A stretch of 64,000 nt of DNA from Mixophyes australis (Eukaryota; Chordata; Amphibia; Anura; Limnodynastidae), in contig JAVHZZ010000006.1 in the NCBI GenBank assembly GCA_036250195.1, positions 79,073,369 through 79,137,368 on the forward strand, given 5' to 3'. A model generated the notes under the pieces. That model searched no databases. It was not told the origin of the DNA and saw only the letters and a list, made by a program, of their open reading frames with translations. The position numbers were made by a program, and so were the translations under genes. Of this stretch, positions 1 to 12,552 are shown one piece after another (position 1 is the first letter of the stretch; each line of letters begins with the position of its first letter).

Positions 1-1360
1 CTCAATACAGTGCTACTTGTCCACCATGAGAGGTCAGCACAATCTCTTCTATCCACACCCAAACAATGTAAGACATTTAAAGCCTTATCAGCTGGATTGT
101 TAACATCTGTTTGCACAGTCTAACAGCTCATCCTTGGAGTAAGTTTCATTGCTTCCTGACTCCTCATTTTTAATATCAAAGATGCTGCCATACAAAGCTA
201 CTGTAAGCATTGCAGAATTCAGGTATTTAATACCATATTGGCTTTTGTTAATATATTCAAACACATAAAACATCCGTGACATGAGCTGTTGTGAGACCGC
301 AGAGTTGCTCTGTACATTTGATTATTCTTACTCTACTTTGTTTTATCCATCCTGATGGTGGTGGAGATGTGCCATGGACTGTTTAATGATTGCCGGTTAG
401 TAAAAGATGATGGACATTTTTTTTTAACCTTCGATACTGCATAAAATCAAATGGGCGTGATCGTGTTATGTAAAAAAAGCTGCATGAGGAACCCATCTGT
501 GCACTGGCCTCTCCCCATCACCTCCGAAGGTTTCATTGCAGATTCTCCTTTTATGGCTCAGTCTTTGCAGACACTGAACACTTCTAGTTCCTTCTTACAC
601 ACCCCCCTCCACGCAAACACACAACTAAGTCATGAGCAGGAAATTGCATGGGGAAGGTCACCTAGCCTAGTGAGTCAGACCGCCCTAAGAACTGATAGAT
701 TGAAAAAAAGCAACCTTAGTCAGTCTGACACACTTTGTCTCCTCCTGTAATTATTATCTATTAATATAAGCATTTAGGTAAACACGCAGATGTAGACACA
801 ATTATTGATGTTCTCTCTTAATTATGCTATTTAAAACTAAAATATTTTTCAAAATGCAATTAACTTTAAAAAAGTAGCAGGATTTTGACATTGTTTTACT
901 GACAGGATAGGTGGAGATGGCAGATACCTACAATAAATAAAAATGTTCATTATGTTACACGTTTGCAATTTAGAATGTAAATTTTGAACATAATGTTTTT
1001 CATATTTTAACATTGACAAACTGCAGTTTAGCAGACAAAAAAAAAACTGAGCTGGTACAGCAGGATGCTTCTAGGTAGTAACATAGTCTCATATATCATA
1101 GCTTGGCTCATTCTTAAAATAAATTTTTATAAATGACTAGAATTACTACCAACTAGGTTCATAGTGTAGCATGGACTGTAAAATTGTCCCTATTTACGGC
1201 CTAATTTGTAAGAAAAAATGTCCTTGGACTATAAACACCGGTCACGTGGGACAATATATACCTGGCGGATATATTTACACCAATACTGTTAAATGTATTG
1301 TTTCTGTTATTGCTTCTACAAAAGGCCTGCATGAGCCATCACATTCCATGTGAGTTATAT
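1..1360. other. AT-rich sequence, nothing recognised
   Basis: Short open frames exist here but none shows splice sites with a coding-like frame or a known motif. I see no repeat family that I can name. Confidence 0.5.
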
Positions 1361-1410
1361 TTGTAAAGCGCTACGGAATATGTTGGCGCTATATAAATAA
1401 ATGATGATGC
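1361..1410 (+). repeat. Retroposon 3' tail fragment (GCGCTATATAAATAAA type)
   Basis: The end GGCGCTATATAAATAAATGA followed by ATG triplets is the same tail carried by the V-SINE copies elsewhere in the window. Only the tail is present, which fits a strongly 5'-truncated SINE or LINE copy. Confidence 0.55.
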
Positions 1411-2165
1411 TCCTGAATTTCTCACTGCCCATATGATTTCGTCCAAGCTCAATGAATTATTTGATGTTAAAGGCTTGTTTATATTAATGTCCATGAGCAG
1501 AAAGATATCACTTACATGGATCTGGTGTTTTCTCTTATATGTACATTGAATGCTATAATTTCACTTCCTCTGCCTTTCACCAGTACCTACAGATAACATA
1601 CTTTTTTTCAAACTTGTGCTACCAAAATTTCTGCTAGACCGTTCATTTTCTTTGAGTGCCACTGTCACTCATCCAGAGGCCACATATCATCTTGGTATCA
1701 TTCAGTGCTGACATCTAGTGAAAACTAGAAAGATCCTCATGAGTCTAACTGGGAAAGGGATTTAAATGAGGGCCTGTATGCAGAAGATTGGTTGGATATA
1801 TGCACGGGTGTGGCCAAATTCTCTATCAGTGTGTGTGTTAAAGAAAATAAATAGAAGCTTTTATTGCTGTGCATGGTCTTGTCGGTTCGTAAAGGGATAC
1901 AAAATATCATTGTAAGAATAACAGCTACAATTATCCCATTTCAGCTGAAACACATATTACCCCTTCTGCCTTTTCCCGACGTTCCAAAACAACATCTTAT
2001 GTGTAGGCACCTGTCTAATAACTAGATTCTGGAACCAGCTACAGCTGCCCTCAGGAAAAAAAAGTTTAGTATATTTACAAGATAGAGCTTATTGCTAGTA
2101 TTTTGAGGAATTCATCTGCGTCTTTCTATAAAACCTGCGCTATCGCTCAATCTAATAATAAAGTC
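1411..2165. other. Unrecognised spacer
   Basis: No gene, RNA or repeat that I can support. Confidence 0.45.
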
Positions 2166-2168
2166 TAA

Positions 2169-2382
2169 GGGGGGTATTCAATTGTTTGGCTTGACGGCCG
2201 AAATACTCGCGCTCTAAAACTATTACCGTTAATGCGGTAATTACTCGCTGAATTTCAGCTCGCTGCGAGCTGAAATTCAGCGAGTAAATTACCGTATGAA
2301 TGGTTTTTAAGCGCAATTTTAACGGTAATAGTTTTAGAGCGTGAGTTTTTCTGCCGTCAAGCTGAACAATTGAATATCCCCC
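2169..2382. mobile_element. Palindromic MITE with TAA target duplication
   Basis: A 214-bp near-palindrome whose ends read GGGGGGTATTCAATTG and, on the other strand, GGGGGATATTCAATTG. It is flanked by TAA on both sides (2166-2168 and 2383-2385). A 3-bp TAA/TTA duplication and GG-rich termini are typical of PIF/Harbinger MITEs. The centre folds around a repeated CTGAATTTCAGC-like core. It has no coding capacity. Confidence 0.65.
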
Positions 2383-2472
2383 TAAGACTAAATAATCACA
2401 GGAGAAGTATTGTTTTTTGGACACCAGATTATATTTGTAAGTCTTGTAAAGTACAAGATAAAAATATGTTCA

Positions 2473-2794
2473 GCAGCATGATGGCTAAGTGGTTAGCACT
2501 TCTGCCTTACAGCACTAGGGTCATGAGGTCAATTCCTGACATGGCCTTATCTGTGAGGAGTTTGTATGTTCCCCCCGTGTTTGTGTGGGTTTCCTCCGGG
2601 TGCTCCGGTTTCCTCCCACACCCCCCCCAAAAAAAAACCATACTGGTAGGATAATTAGCTGCTAACAAATTGATCCTAGTCTGTGTGTCTGTCTGTGTTA
2701 GGGAATTTAGACTGTAAGCCCCAATGGGGCAAGGACTGATGTGAGTGTACAGCGCCGCGGAATTAGTGGCGCTATATAAATAAATGATGATGAT
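2473..2794 (+). repeat. V-SINE, near full length
   Basis: It has a tRNA-like head with A-box-like TGGCTAAGTGG and B-box-like GGTCAATTCC. The body follows with the conserved V-SINE phrases GTTTGTATGTTC and GGGTTTCCTCCGGGTGCTCC. The tail is GGCGCTATATAAATAAATGA plus ATG triplets. This is the best plus-strand copy; the others in the window are mostly in the opposite orientation. Confidence 0.85.
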
Positions 2795-5775
2795 GTTCGG
2801 AGCCTAAGATGGCTGAGAACTACAGCTTGTTATTTATAATTAATATAATATTATGTGGAAAATAGAACGAGACTTCACTGCTGATGCCTGGATGTGCAGA
2901 AGATAAAGGGTGAAATGTGGGGGATTGCACAGTGAGTAATTCCTGCTGAAGTCCTCCCCGATCTCCATTTTACAATAGCCTACGCTTTATTTTAGGCAGA
3001 AGATACCCTTTAATTAGCCTTGCTTGATAATGGATGGTTTTTGTTGCTGGTTTCTGTTTCTGTCTTTACCTAATGCCCCAAGCATGCAGATTGTGTGTCC
3101 TTAAAGAACCCTTGCAGTCTGTTTTGCACCTGAAAAGGGAATGTATTGAGGCACCTGACTTGTCTTTTTCCTTTTATCTGCTTTGTATAAATCCACTGGC
3201 CTTCATGAAACCAGAGCTGGGAGCTGTGCTGAATCTTTTATAGATTATAAAACGCTTCACTCATCACAGCTGCAAGCAGGGGGACAGCAGCTGCAGCACA
3301 GAGCAGGGTGTACCATGCAGGCCTGCCAGGCATTCAGATATTCTCCACGGAAGTATCATGTTCCATAGCAGCATCCCAACCCATACAGTAACGTTTCCAT
3401 TGAGTAAAGCAGGCATAACCTCGACTTAGAGGAAAATATGTTGTTTACAAATAGGATTACTTTTGCCGATTTAGGCAATGGGTGGCTCTTCAGCTGTTGT
3501 GAAACTACAAGTTCCAGCATGCCACATCTGGGGAGCCATAGGTTAGCCAAATTATACAGTCAGCAATATATTAGTGAGAAATCTTTTCTGTTGTTTTTTT
3601 TTATAGTTATGCCTATGCTATGACGATGTCAGAAAGATATGATCTGCACATCTGACATCGGGCACTTGCCAGATAAATAATCTTTTGGGACCGGGTTTAA
3701 TTTAGTGTATTATATCCTTTCATTTGTAATATTTATTAGCAGCCAGGTAGAAACATTTATGGAAGCCCAGAGAGTGTGCCAGTCATTGGCCTCCTGCTCC
3801 TGCCGGTGTAGTTTTTCCATTTATCTACAGCAAGGTTTGGTGTAGGACCCATGGTTCGTTTTTTTTTATCTTTTGGCTGTTCCTAGTGGCTACATGATAA
3901 ATACTGCATTTTTATTAAAATATGACTGTAAGGAAATGAAGTTTTATTATTGATCTTAATGATTAATGCAACCAGTGGGCCTGTTGCAGCCCTTAAAATC
4001 TTCCTTCATGTTCCCTGGAAGTTTCATAGCCTCTGTTGGTTGATATCACTTCTTGAATGGTATTTACTGTGCAAGCACATAGCAGAAATGCAGCCTTCTT
4101 CAAGGAAGTAATTCATAGTATGCAATAACAATAAATACGATTATGGTGACCTACCATAAACGGGTGGGGATTTTTATTTTTGGCTATAGACCCACAGTTT
4201 AAGAAGCCCTTGTCAGATAACAGGTATTTGCCTTTTAGATGGAGTTGTACCTCTGTCACATTGAAGATGGCACTTCTTTTGACAGAAGTAGGGCTTACGT
4301 TTTATATCAGAGTTTGTAAGCAGAAATCTTTGGAAACATTTGATATCCAGTGTGGATTAATATTTATGCCACCTACCTCCCCCATGCTTCTTTCTATAAA
4401 GAGGACAGATGGGTTTTCTCTGTGCATTGCTCCTTTGAGTCTTACCCACAGCTTCTCAATCCCAATTAACCCATTAGCGCAGACTTTGGCAGCTGGTCTG
4501 AGCTGATTTGAGTGGATGTTCCCCAGAGAGTATACTTTATGGGCTATTACAGAGGGTTCTGTGCTCTTTGATTTGGTAAGCAAGTCTCCTTCTCCAGTAT
4601 GAACGGTCCTGTACTTTGTCTCAGAGACCCAGAAGCCTAATGTCTGTCTGAATTCCACAATCATGTGACCACACATGACTTATAAGAATCTGCTGATCTG
4701 CGTTACTATGTTTGGCGTTGAACCCAATGGTAACAAATTCACACAATTTTATGTATGAGTCCTAAGAAATGTGTGTTCTGGAAATGCAGGGCCACAATCA
4801 CTGCAAGAAATTACATTTAGTTCAACATTAGACTCCCAGTGAAATGCAAATATATTGCAATTTTAATTCTATAGATACTAAAAGACATTACTTAGAGCAA
4901 ACAGTATTTGCTTGATCACGTCGGGCCATAGTCCGTCTTAGCAGTTGTGCAATGCCTACATTTTGTTGCTCAACAGAAACATTTATGTACTTTTAGCAGC
5001 ATGCTGCATGTTAGATCTCTTCCTGGAGTGGATACATACAGTTTACATTTCCATAATAGGGCAAACCTGACAAAGTTGTAGGGATTTTTGTACCGACAAC
5101 AAAGCATGCATAAGTAGTTTATGAGCAACCCTTCAGCCTCTGTGACTACACCCTGTCATATCTCCTTTCTGTGGCTTTAAAACACAAGCTCAAATGTGCA
5201 TTGTTATCAGAATTCACTTTGCTATGCTAAGAATGTGTTGTTTGTGTACTTCACTTTACTGTAGCTGCAGTAGGAGCTGCTGAAGAGCTCAGATTTCCTG
5301 TTGCTACTTCCACATAGTGAAGCGAAGGGGTGGGGGTGACAACGCAGCCCGTTATAAAAGCACAGTTCATCACTTCCTGGCTCCTGTATCCACATGTCAC
5401 CATCGATTATTTAAGGGTCTCTCCAGCTGGGCTGAAGTCTGTTGATTGCCCTGGGACAAAGGAGGATGTGCGGATTACTAAACTAGCTTAGTCACAAAAT
5501 AGAATTCTATTGCTTGAGGCTCACCCATACTCCTGTAAAGAATAATATACTAAGGAGTTTGGGGCCTGTTATTGCTCAATATTTTGCTCATAATGTATTT
5601 CATAAAACATGTTAGTATGTTATGTACAATGTATGGCTTTATGCACATAGCAGTAGTAGTATTTGTATGCTGAATTTTACTAGTTAATATATTTCAGGGA
5701 TCTGTTACCATAGGTATAAACAATAGTTTTTATTTGTTAAGTTATTTATGTTGTGCCTAAATGTTATGATTTATA
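2795..5775. other. Unrecognised sequence with one short dispersed-repeat fragment
   Basis: At 3490-3532 is a short phrase (GTTGTGAAACTACAAGTTCC) that recurs in opposite orientation at 50701-50756, so it belongs to a dispersed family. A TATAAAA at about 5353 has no supporting exon. No gene is recognised. Confidence 0.45.
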
Positions 5776-5980
5776 ATCATTCACATCAGTCCCTGCCCCA
5801 GTGCAGCTTACAATCTTTATTCCCTACTGCATGGACACACACAGTTTCATCAGCAGCCAATTAACCTGCTTTTGGAGTGTGGGAGGAAACCAGAGCACCC
5901 AGAGGAAGCCCATGCAAACACGGGGAGAACATACAAACTCCACACAGATAAGGCCCAGGTCAGAGTTTTGGTCTCTCAAC
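5776..5980 (-). repeat. Diverged V-SINE fragment
   Basis: Reverse-orientation V-SINE phrases are present: CACATCAGTCCCTGCCCC, CAGCCAATTAACCTG, GTGTGGGAGGAAACC and GGGGAGAACATACAAACTCC. The tRNA-like head is decayed and the tail is missing. Confidence 0.75.
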
Positions 5981-6263
5981 CATAGCTGCAACCATACACT
6001 AACTTCTGACTTAGGCTAAAATTAAAATAGGATTTAAATGTAATTTGGTAAAACACCACTGATTCAACCCTTTTAGATTGACACAGGCAATTCAGTAATG
6101 AAATTGCCTGTACTAGGTTAGTCTCATATGATGACATTGATAATGATTGCAGCCTATCCCTGATGCAGACTCAGCATTGCTGGGTAGGAATGTTGTACCT
6201 GCTCTGGCAAGCTATCCTTTGTACTAAAGGACTTAGCAGTAAAGGTCATACACTGTCTTTCAG

Positions 6264-6352
6264 GTATGTTTCCTTATAAGGAGCCGGAGAACTTTGTGAC
6301 ATCGGTGGGTGGTGTCACCGCTATTGCAGCTTGTGGCTTTAAAGAGGACAAA
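6264..6352 (+). CDS. Candidate single coding exon of an unidentified gene
   Basis: An 89-bp open segment is preceded by a good acceptor (CACTGTCTTTCAG) and followed by a strong donor (AAA|GTAAGA). Entering in phase 1 it reads 29 codons without a stop, including FVTSVGGVTAIAACGFKEDK, and leaves in phase 0. Several CpGs fall inside it although the surroundings are AT-rich, which suggests selection on codons. I do not recognise the protein and I find no partner exon nearby. It would be convergent with FSCN2. A chance match to splice signals cannot be excluded. Confidence 0.35.
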
Positions 6353-7709
6353 GTAAGAAAAGTTGTATGAACTCTCACTAGAGTGACTAAGTAGGAGGAA
6401 GCATTGCCAGCTGTTCATAAATTAACTTAAATAAGTTAATAAAAACAGAAGACATAATAGAGATCAGTAAAAGACACAGTATACTGACATCGAACTAAGG
6501 GTCTTGCAGGGTTGTGAATCCCTTACTAATACATTTGACAGCTTATTTCTGCTGATAATGTATACTTTTCAGCATAGAATATATGCAAGATGTCAATAAC
6601 ATATATCGTTTTCACTTTAAGAAACTCACCCCTTCACTTCCCTCCCTTGGTCCTTTAGCTGCACTTCTTCCCCATTTTAAAAAAAAACCCACACCCGGCA
6701 GCCTTTCTTACCTTTTTTTTGTTCCTAGCACTACAGGGTTTTGTTATTTCAGATTTCTATAGTACGTTTTGTAGTAGCACTGGATTTTATAATGCTCTAG
6801 ACTCTCAATGTATTCATGTTGCTTTTACACTTTTGTCCTTTTTCTTTTCATTTTATTTTGTATACGTAATGGATTGTATGACCTGTATTATTATTGTCTG
6901 CTGTTACAAATTAAAAAAAAAAAAAGAAGCTCACCCCTTCACTAGAAGAAAAGCAGAGGTCTCAGGATCCCACTGTTAACATTAAACAACTCGCCAATGA
7001 TTGTATTCTTAGTTATCTGTGCGGCCCTTGACTGTATTGCCAGTATACTTGTCCAGTTGGGTTCTGTTGCGCACATGTGAAAATTCTCTAGACATTGATG
7101 CCTAAACTACACAGTCATTGGCAGCTTGTATCTCTGTAATGGCAGGGTCCCCAGGACAGGGATTCCTACTATTCTGCTAGTAATGAGAAAGGAGGGTTTC
7201 TGTGAAAACAAAGACCCAGAGGTGAATGCCCCATTTTAACAGCTCGTTTTATTTTCATACATCATTTGTATTTTTGTCAAGTGGGTTTACGGAGCTAAAG
7301 TTACATAATGACCATGAAATCATACTTGATTTTTTCTTTTTTATTAATAATAATAATAACATCAAGGGATAATAACAGGAATAATGGCATATCACCCTGG
7401 CTTCCCACTCATCCCTATACAGGCACATCACTGTTCTTACACTGCTGCTAAACCATGGCCAATCTCAGCCTCAAAATTGTGTTGCTGTGCTACAGTTCTG
7501 TAAAATCTAATCACAACGCCTACATTCCCTAGCAGCACATAACCATGTGTATGTCGCATTTTATGGGTAAATTTAAAAAAATTGTTTACTCCCTCAATCC
7601 TAAAACATAGGTAGATTAATTGGCTTTTGATAAAATTAAACCTTATTGTGTATTTCGGAATATAGATTGGTTAAATATTTGTGAATGGCTAAATATCTTC
7701 TATAAAGCA
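6353..7709. other. Unrecognised sequence
   Basis: Contains A/T runs (about 6679, 6712 and 6910) and an AAT repeat near 7345. No gene or element is recognised. Confidence 0.45.
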
Positions 7710-7930
7710 TACTTGCCTACTTTGGGTTGGAGGCAGGCACGGGCTGGCAGATGTCAGCCCGGTGGCGCACAGGCGGCCGCATCACGTAACACGCGATGCG
7801 GCCGCGTCATTGATGAAGCAGCCGCATCGCGCGTCACGTGATGCGGCCGCCTGTGCGCTGGCGCGGCCGCATCCCGTGTCATGGGATGCAGCCGCCGGTA
7901 AAAACAGGCGATAATTTATCCGGGGGGGCG
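7710..7930. repeat. CpG-rich palindromic repeat with four NotI-type octamers
   Basis: GCGGCCGC occurs at 7773, 7798, 7843 and 7863. Around these are mirrored blocks built from GCGGCCGCATCACGT and its complement. The left edge, CATACTTGCC, equals the terminal decamer of the hAT MITE at 41868, but no matching right end is visible. Probably an incomplete MITE. Confidence 0.5.
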
Positions 7931-8040
7931 GCCGGCCGGGATCAAAATATCTTTATGAAAACCACTCTTTTTTTTTGTTCACACTAAAGATAAAACGCCA
8001 ATAAACTCAATAACAATTATGTCAGGGTCTGACAGCAAGT

Positions 8041-8240
8041 GGGGAGTTCAATTTACCGCTTTGTTCTCATGAACTATTACCATTAGTACGGTAATTTTAA
8101 AGCGTGCTCACAGAGCTGCGAGCAAAAATCAGCGTTGAAATTATCGTACAAACGGTAATAATGTGCACTATTACCATAGTAACGGTAATAATCCTCGGGC
8201 TATATTATTCTCACGAACAACGCGGTCAATTTAATTCCCC
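8041..8240. mobile_element. Palindromic MITE
   Basis: Ends GGGGAGTTCAATTTACCGC and GCGGTCAATTTAATTCCCC are inverted repeats. The interior contains repeated CTATTACC / GGTAATA blocks. It resembles the element at 2169 in design (GG-rich start, TTCAATT). The right end runs into a C tract, so the boundary and target duplication are uncertain. Confidence 0.5.
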
Positions 8241-8378
8241 CCCCCCCCCCCAAGAGTGTGGATTATAGGTGCATCTCATAGATTATATTCAAAATGTCAG
8301 CATCAATAGAAACCCTTTCATCCAAGTTTTCAACAAATATTCTGATGTTATTCTTAGGTGAACAGTGTACCCCTATGC

Positions 8379-8547
8379 CAGTGGTTCCCAGACTGAGTGT
8401 CGCTGCGTTATCACAGGGGTGCTGCGTCCAGGACCTGTTTTAAGCAAGCCAGGTGACTATTTTGGAATTATTTTGGCTTAGTGGTACCTTGAAAAAATGA
8501 TGAAGACCCTAAGGGTGCATCGAACTGAGAAAGTTTGGGATCCACTG
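8379..8547. mobile_element. hAT-type MITE, 169 bp
   Basis: Terminal inverted repeats CAGTGGTTCCCAGACT and (complement) CAGTGGATCCCAAACT. Flanks CCCTATGC (8371-8378) and CCCTATAC (8548-8555) make an 8-bp target duplication with one later change, as expected for hAT. The ends match those of the element at 18320. Confidence 0.8.
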
Positions 8548-8555
8548 CCCTATAC

Positions 8556-11111
8556 AATATGCAGTTTTCTCACTTCACAAATGCACCCTTTTCAACATAA
8601 AAGTGTATGTGTGTATGTATATATATATATAATTACACACATATAATTAAACCAAATTAATCCAAATACTGAGTTGTGCATTCAATATATGTGGTATGGA
8701 AAAAATAAATATTGTGGATAGCAGACATAATTTGTACCACATACAGCCTTACGTAGACCAGATACAGTCATAAGCCCTGCATAACAGCCGAATGCCCACT
8801 ACATACACCACTGATCCCAACATAACCACCTTATACCCACCACATGCACTGAGGGCAGCATAGCCGTCTCATGCCCAAATGTAGAGCTAAATAGACTTTA
8901 CGGTTCTATGTCTATAAAACACAGTCCAGTTCCCACCATATTCAGCTCTGTCCCAATGCTATGACCCTTATATCCATCACAGTAACATAAGCACCTCATA
9001 CATGTGTGCAGCATATAGGCCTCTTGCTCACTTCATACTGCAGTGTTTCTAATTCATGTCATTGGTAATACAGCCTGAAAGTCTATTGTTCTCCAGAATT
9101 ATAGCAACTTTCTTTCTGGTGGAGCGTAATGCTGAATGGTTCAGCCCTCCAAATGGGATTCCCAATTTTTTTTGTGCCTGTTAAACTCATTTCTTCCTAA
9201 CACTACCTCTCCCCTATTACACAGATTACGGAGAAAGAGGCTTCGGTGGGTCCATTTGTGATGATGATGATGATGATGGTGGATTCTAACTAGTACCACT
9301 AGACTTGATGCTTGGAACTTCATATCTTTATATTTGTATTGTATTTGAAAAAGTTATTGTGGCAGATTATTGTGAGCTTAATAGAGCTAACATGTCACCC
9401 ATACATTAGTTGTGATGTGCACACAGACATTCATACCTGTAGCTATGGTTACACAAGCTGCCTTTTAAGGCATGTAAGTCACTGTAAAGAGGTTTTTTAC
9501 CATCTGGATAAAAGGATGCCTTATACACGAGTACAGAACAGGTTCTCTGTTGAAATAGCAGGGTTTTAGGATTTCTTAGTACACTTAAGATAATACTAAA
9601 TTATATATAATACTATACTTTATATATACATTTACTATGATACATCTAAATACCTTTAAATATTTATATAATACTACTAAATTATTTTGGTGGTCCACAG
9701 AAATCGAACAACCTTTCTAAAACTATAATAATACAATTAAAGAGGACCCTACCAAAAGCAATTTGTGAAGACTATGTTTAATATAACTTTAAAGTTCACA
9801 TATGCAGATTGAATCAACCAGTTTGGTGGTTTCTTTTGTTTTCAAATTGGCCAACCAGCTATTGCCATGTTTGGCCTCAATCTGGACCCAATTAAAGCCA
9901 ATATGTAAACCAAGCTGCCAATGACTGCCACCAGTGCACGCGTGAGGTCATCCTCCATCTCAGAAGAGAGGGAGAGTATTTGGACATTGTGGTGCAGTCT
10001 TGGTACATTGTTTACAATCTCTGCGGTCGCACAATTCTCTGTTAGCCAGGTATGTGGAGCCTGCTGATACTTATAGTTCTACAGCAGCCGGCGAGACACA
10101 GATTTCTTAGGTCTTATGTAAGGTATTGCTTGCACTTATTTTGCATGTTGTTCTAGGTATATGGAACCTGTATTTCTTTTTTGGTCAAGTTAAATGGACA
10201 TTACCGTACACAGTAGGTAAAATATACCTATGTGAGGATATGGTTATACATCGAGTAAAGACAGTGTGAAATATTGGGTAAATTACTGTTAATTAGTTTC
10301 TTAGTTAAGGACTTGCCATGAAATAGACATTAACCCTCTGATACCTGCTTTGGGTATAACATAACATTGCCCTTTGTTACATGCTCTTTGTTTTTAAATG
10401 GGAATAAAATGCAGCAAGGACACATCTCATGAACCAATCCTTAACTTCCTCTTTCCAGGCTCTGTCCTTATAAGGTGAAACTTCAGAATGTTTCTGTGTG
10501 AATTCTTCCCTACCCCTCCCTGCTCCCCGAGAGCACTGCAGAGGGCTGCTGGCTGCCTTACATTCCTCTTGGATTACTACATAGTATTGTAGTACAGCCC
10601 TGCTAGGAACTTTGCAGTACTTGTCCCCCTTCTTTAGTAATTATACCTCTTTTAACACTTATCAAAGAGCTGACACAACCCATTGCAGTGTTTTTGTTTA
10701 AAGGTAGAGCTGTGCTTACCATATAATTGTGTATATGTTCTATTTAACATTCTCAATACAATCTCTAATTTACCTGTGCCTTTAAATGTCCCCTTCATTG
10801 TGATGCGAACAACTACAGCACCGGCTGCTGTGTACAGAGCAATAATGTACTGAGTATTTTGGAGAACTTTCAAACCAACTTCCGTTAGCCTTGTACGTGC
10901 AGCCACCTCTATTATTCACATCATTTTAGCTCCTCTGTGTCAGCTCTGTAGTAAACTAGATCCCACATGAACAGTGATTTATATCCGTTGTACAGTATGA
11001 TCGCAATCAAGAGTAATATTCTTTCTGTTATGACAGGAGCTGGGTTAAATCACAAATAGTTACTTTAAAACCTGAGATTGAATGGTCTTTTGGTCACCCT
11101 GCCTCACTCTA
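8556..11111. other. Unrecognised sequence with short microsatellites
   Basis: A TA run lies near 8618-8632 and a GAT run near 9258-9279. An open frame on the minus strand at 10652-10906 was considered and not called. Confidence 0.45.
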
Positions 11112-11289
11112 GGGGGTAAATGTATCAAGCTGAGAGTTTTCTGGCGTGTTTGAAAAACCAATCAGATTCTAGCTATCATTTATTTAGTACATTCTACAAA
11201 ATGATAGCTAGAATCTGATTGGTTGCTATAGGCAACATCTCCACTTTTCAAACACGCCAGAAATCTCTCAACTTGATACTTTTACCCCC
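11112..11289. mobile_element. MITE of the GGGGGTAAATGTAT family
   Basis: The ends GGGGGTAAATGTATCAAG and (complement) GGGGGTAAAAGTATCAAG are inverted repeats. The arms continue through CAATCAGATTCTAGCTATCA and its inverted copy, so the whole 178 bp can fold. Related copies lie at 30030 and 34262. Confidence 0.7.
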
Positions 11290-12496
11290 AGGTGTTGTTT
11301 ACGCTTTGCAATGCACCTTGTTCATGGAACTCCTCATACATTCTATTCTTGGCTTATGCTTGTTGTTGCTGCTTTGTTTATTAGGTAGTAGGAGAGCAGA
11401 ATTTGCTGCCAGTCATAGCTCTATTACACAGGAGGGAAATGGTACCTGGTACAGAGACAGCAGGCTCATGTAAATAGATTCCTTAGGATAATTGAACCCT
11501 TCCAAAGCCTAGTCCTAGTTACAGAAACTCATCTCGGCCTCTGCATACGGAAACATACAATCAATAGCAGACGGGTTGAAAAGCTTGTTATATCTGTTGT
11601 ATAAGCATTATGTTGTTGTGTATCCCACCACCTCCCCTTCCCCTGTGCTCCCCTTCCCCATTCCTTTTTTACTTTCTGCAAAACCTTATTAAAAACTAGT
11701 GTTGGTAAAAAGCTTGTTATACAGGTTACTTACCAAACAGGTAGTACGAAGTTAGTTGCAATAGCTTCTTTTCTAGCTCTTCTGAAGTTACTAAACTGTA
11801 TCAGTATGCTTCTGCCAAAATACATTCAATATAAAAGTTTATTTGATTCAGCTTTGGTAGCAAAATCAACTTCAATAGCATCTTACCTGATACACACAGT
11901 GCAGGTGTAGATTGTGTTTTACTTTTTAAATTGTAATTTTGATTGTTTTGGCAAAGTTAGAACCACTCATTCACACAATCCATATGAGGTGATCCTCATT
12001 ATCAGGCTGCTCCTTCCAGGCTGGAAAAATATGATAAAAATAACCAGTTTTATTGTGCCTTCCCAGCTTCATTTCTAGCTGTCAGAATACACAGCCTGAT
12101 CAAGTGTAGGTCTCACAACATTAATAAACAGACACTGTTAGATAATATGGTGTGGTTGCAGAGGAGTAGTTGAACATTTTTTGCTACGGTGCCAAAGTAC
12201 CTTGTCTTACCATTGGTTTCTGGAACACCTTCTCCCTATGTTCACAAATCAAAAATAGAGTCTACTGACTAGTAAAGGGAGATCAAAGAACCCCTGCCTA
12301 TTCATTGTTCATAGTTGCTGGTAATTCAGGGTCATTGTGTCCAGCAGGCATGTCTCACATATGCAAGCAAAGCACATATAATGCCCTTATAAGGAATAGC
12401 ATATAGAAGTCCCATTGATGCAATTTAGTGTTCTTTGTTTTAATGTAAAGTACAGCAAACAAAGCAAGAACTGGATTGTATCACAAATACTAAAAT

Positions 12497-12499
<3 letters not shown>
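11290..12499. other. Unrecognised sequence
   Basis: No supported gene or element. Confidence 0.45.

Positions 12500-12549
<50 letters not shown>
12500..12549. repeat. (TA)n microsatellite
   Basis: About 25 uninterrupted TA units. Confidence 0.95.

Positions 12550-12552
<3 letters not shown>

Noticed and set aside
2473..2545. tRNA-like sequence with A- and B-box words
   Set aside because: It is the head of a V-SINE followed by the conserved SINE body, not a free tRNA gene.
5340..5400. GTTATAAAAGC as a gene promoter
   Set aside because: No exon, no start codon in a meaningful frame and no companion motifs downstream.
10652..10906. Minus-strand open frame with a coding-like look and a GTAAAT after AAAGGCACAG
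   Set aside because: The peptide was not recognised, the upstream acceptor lacks a pyrimidine tract, and no partner exon was found. It remains possible but unsupported.
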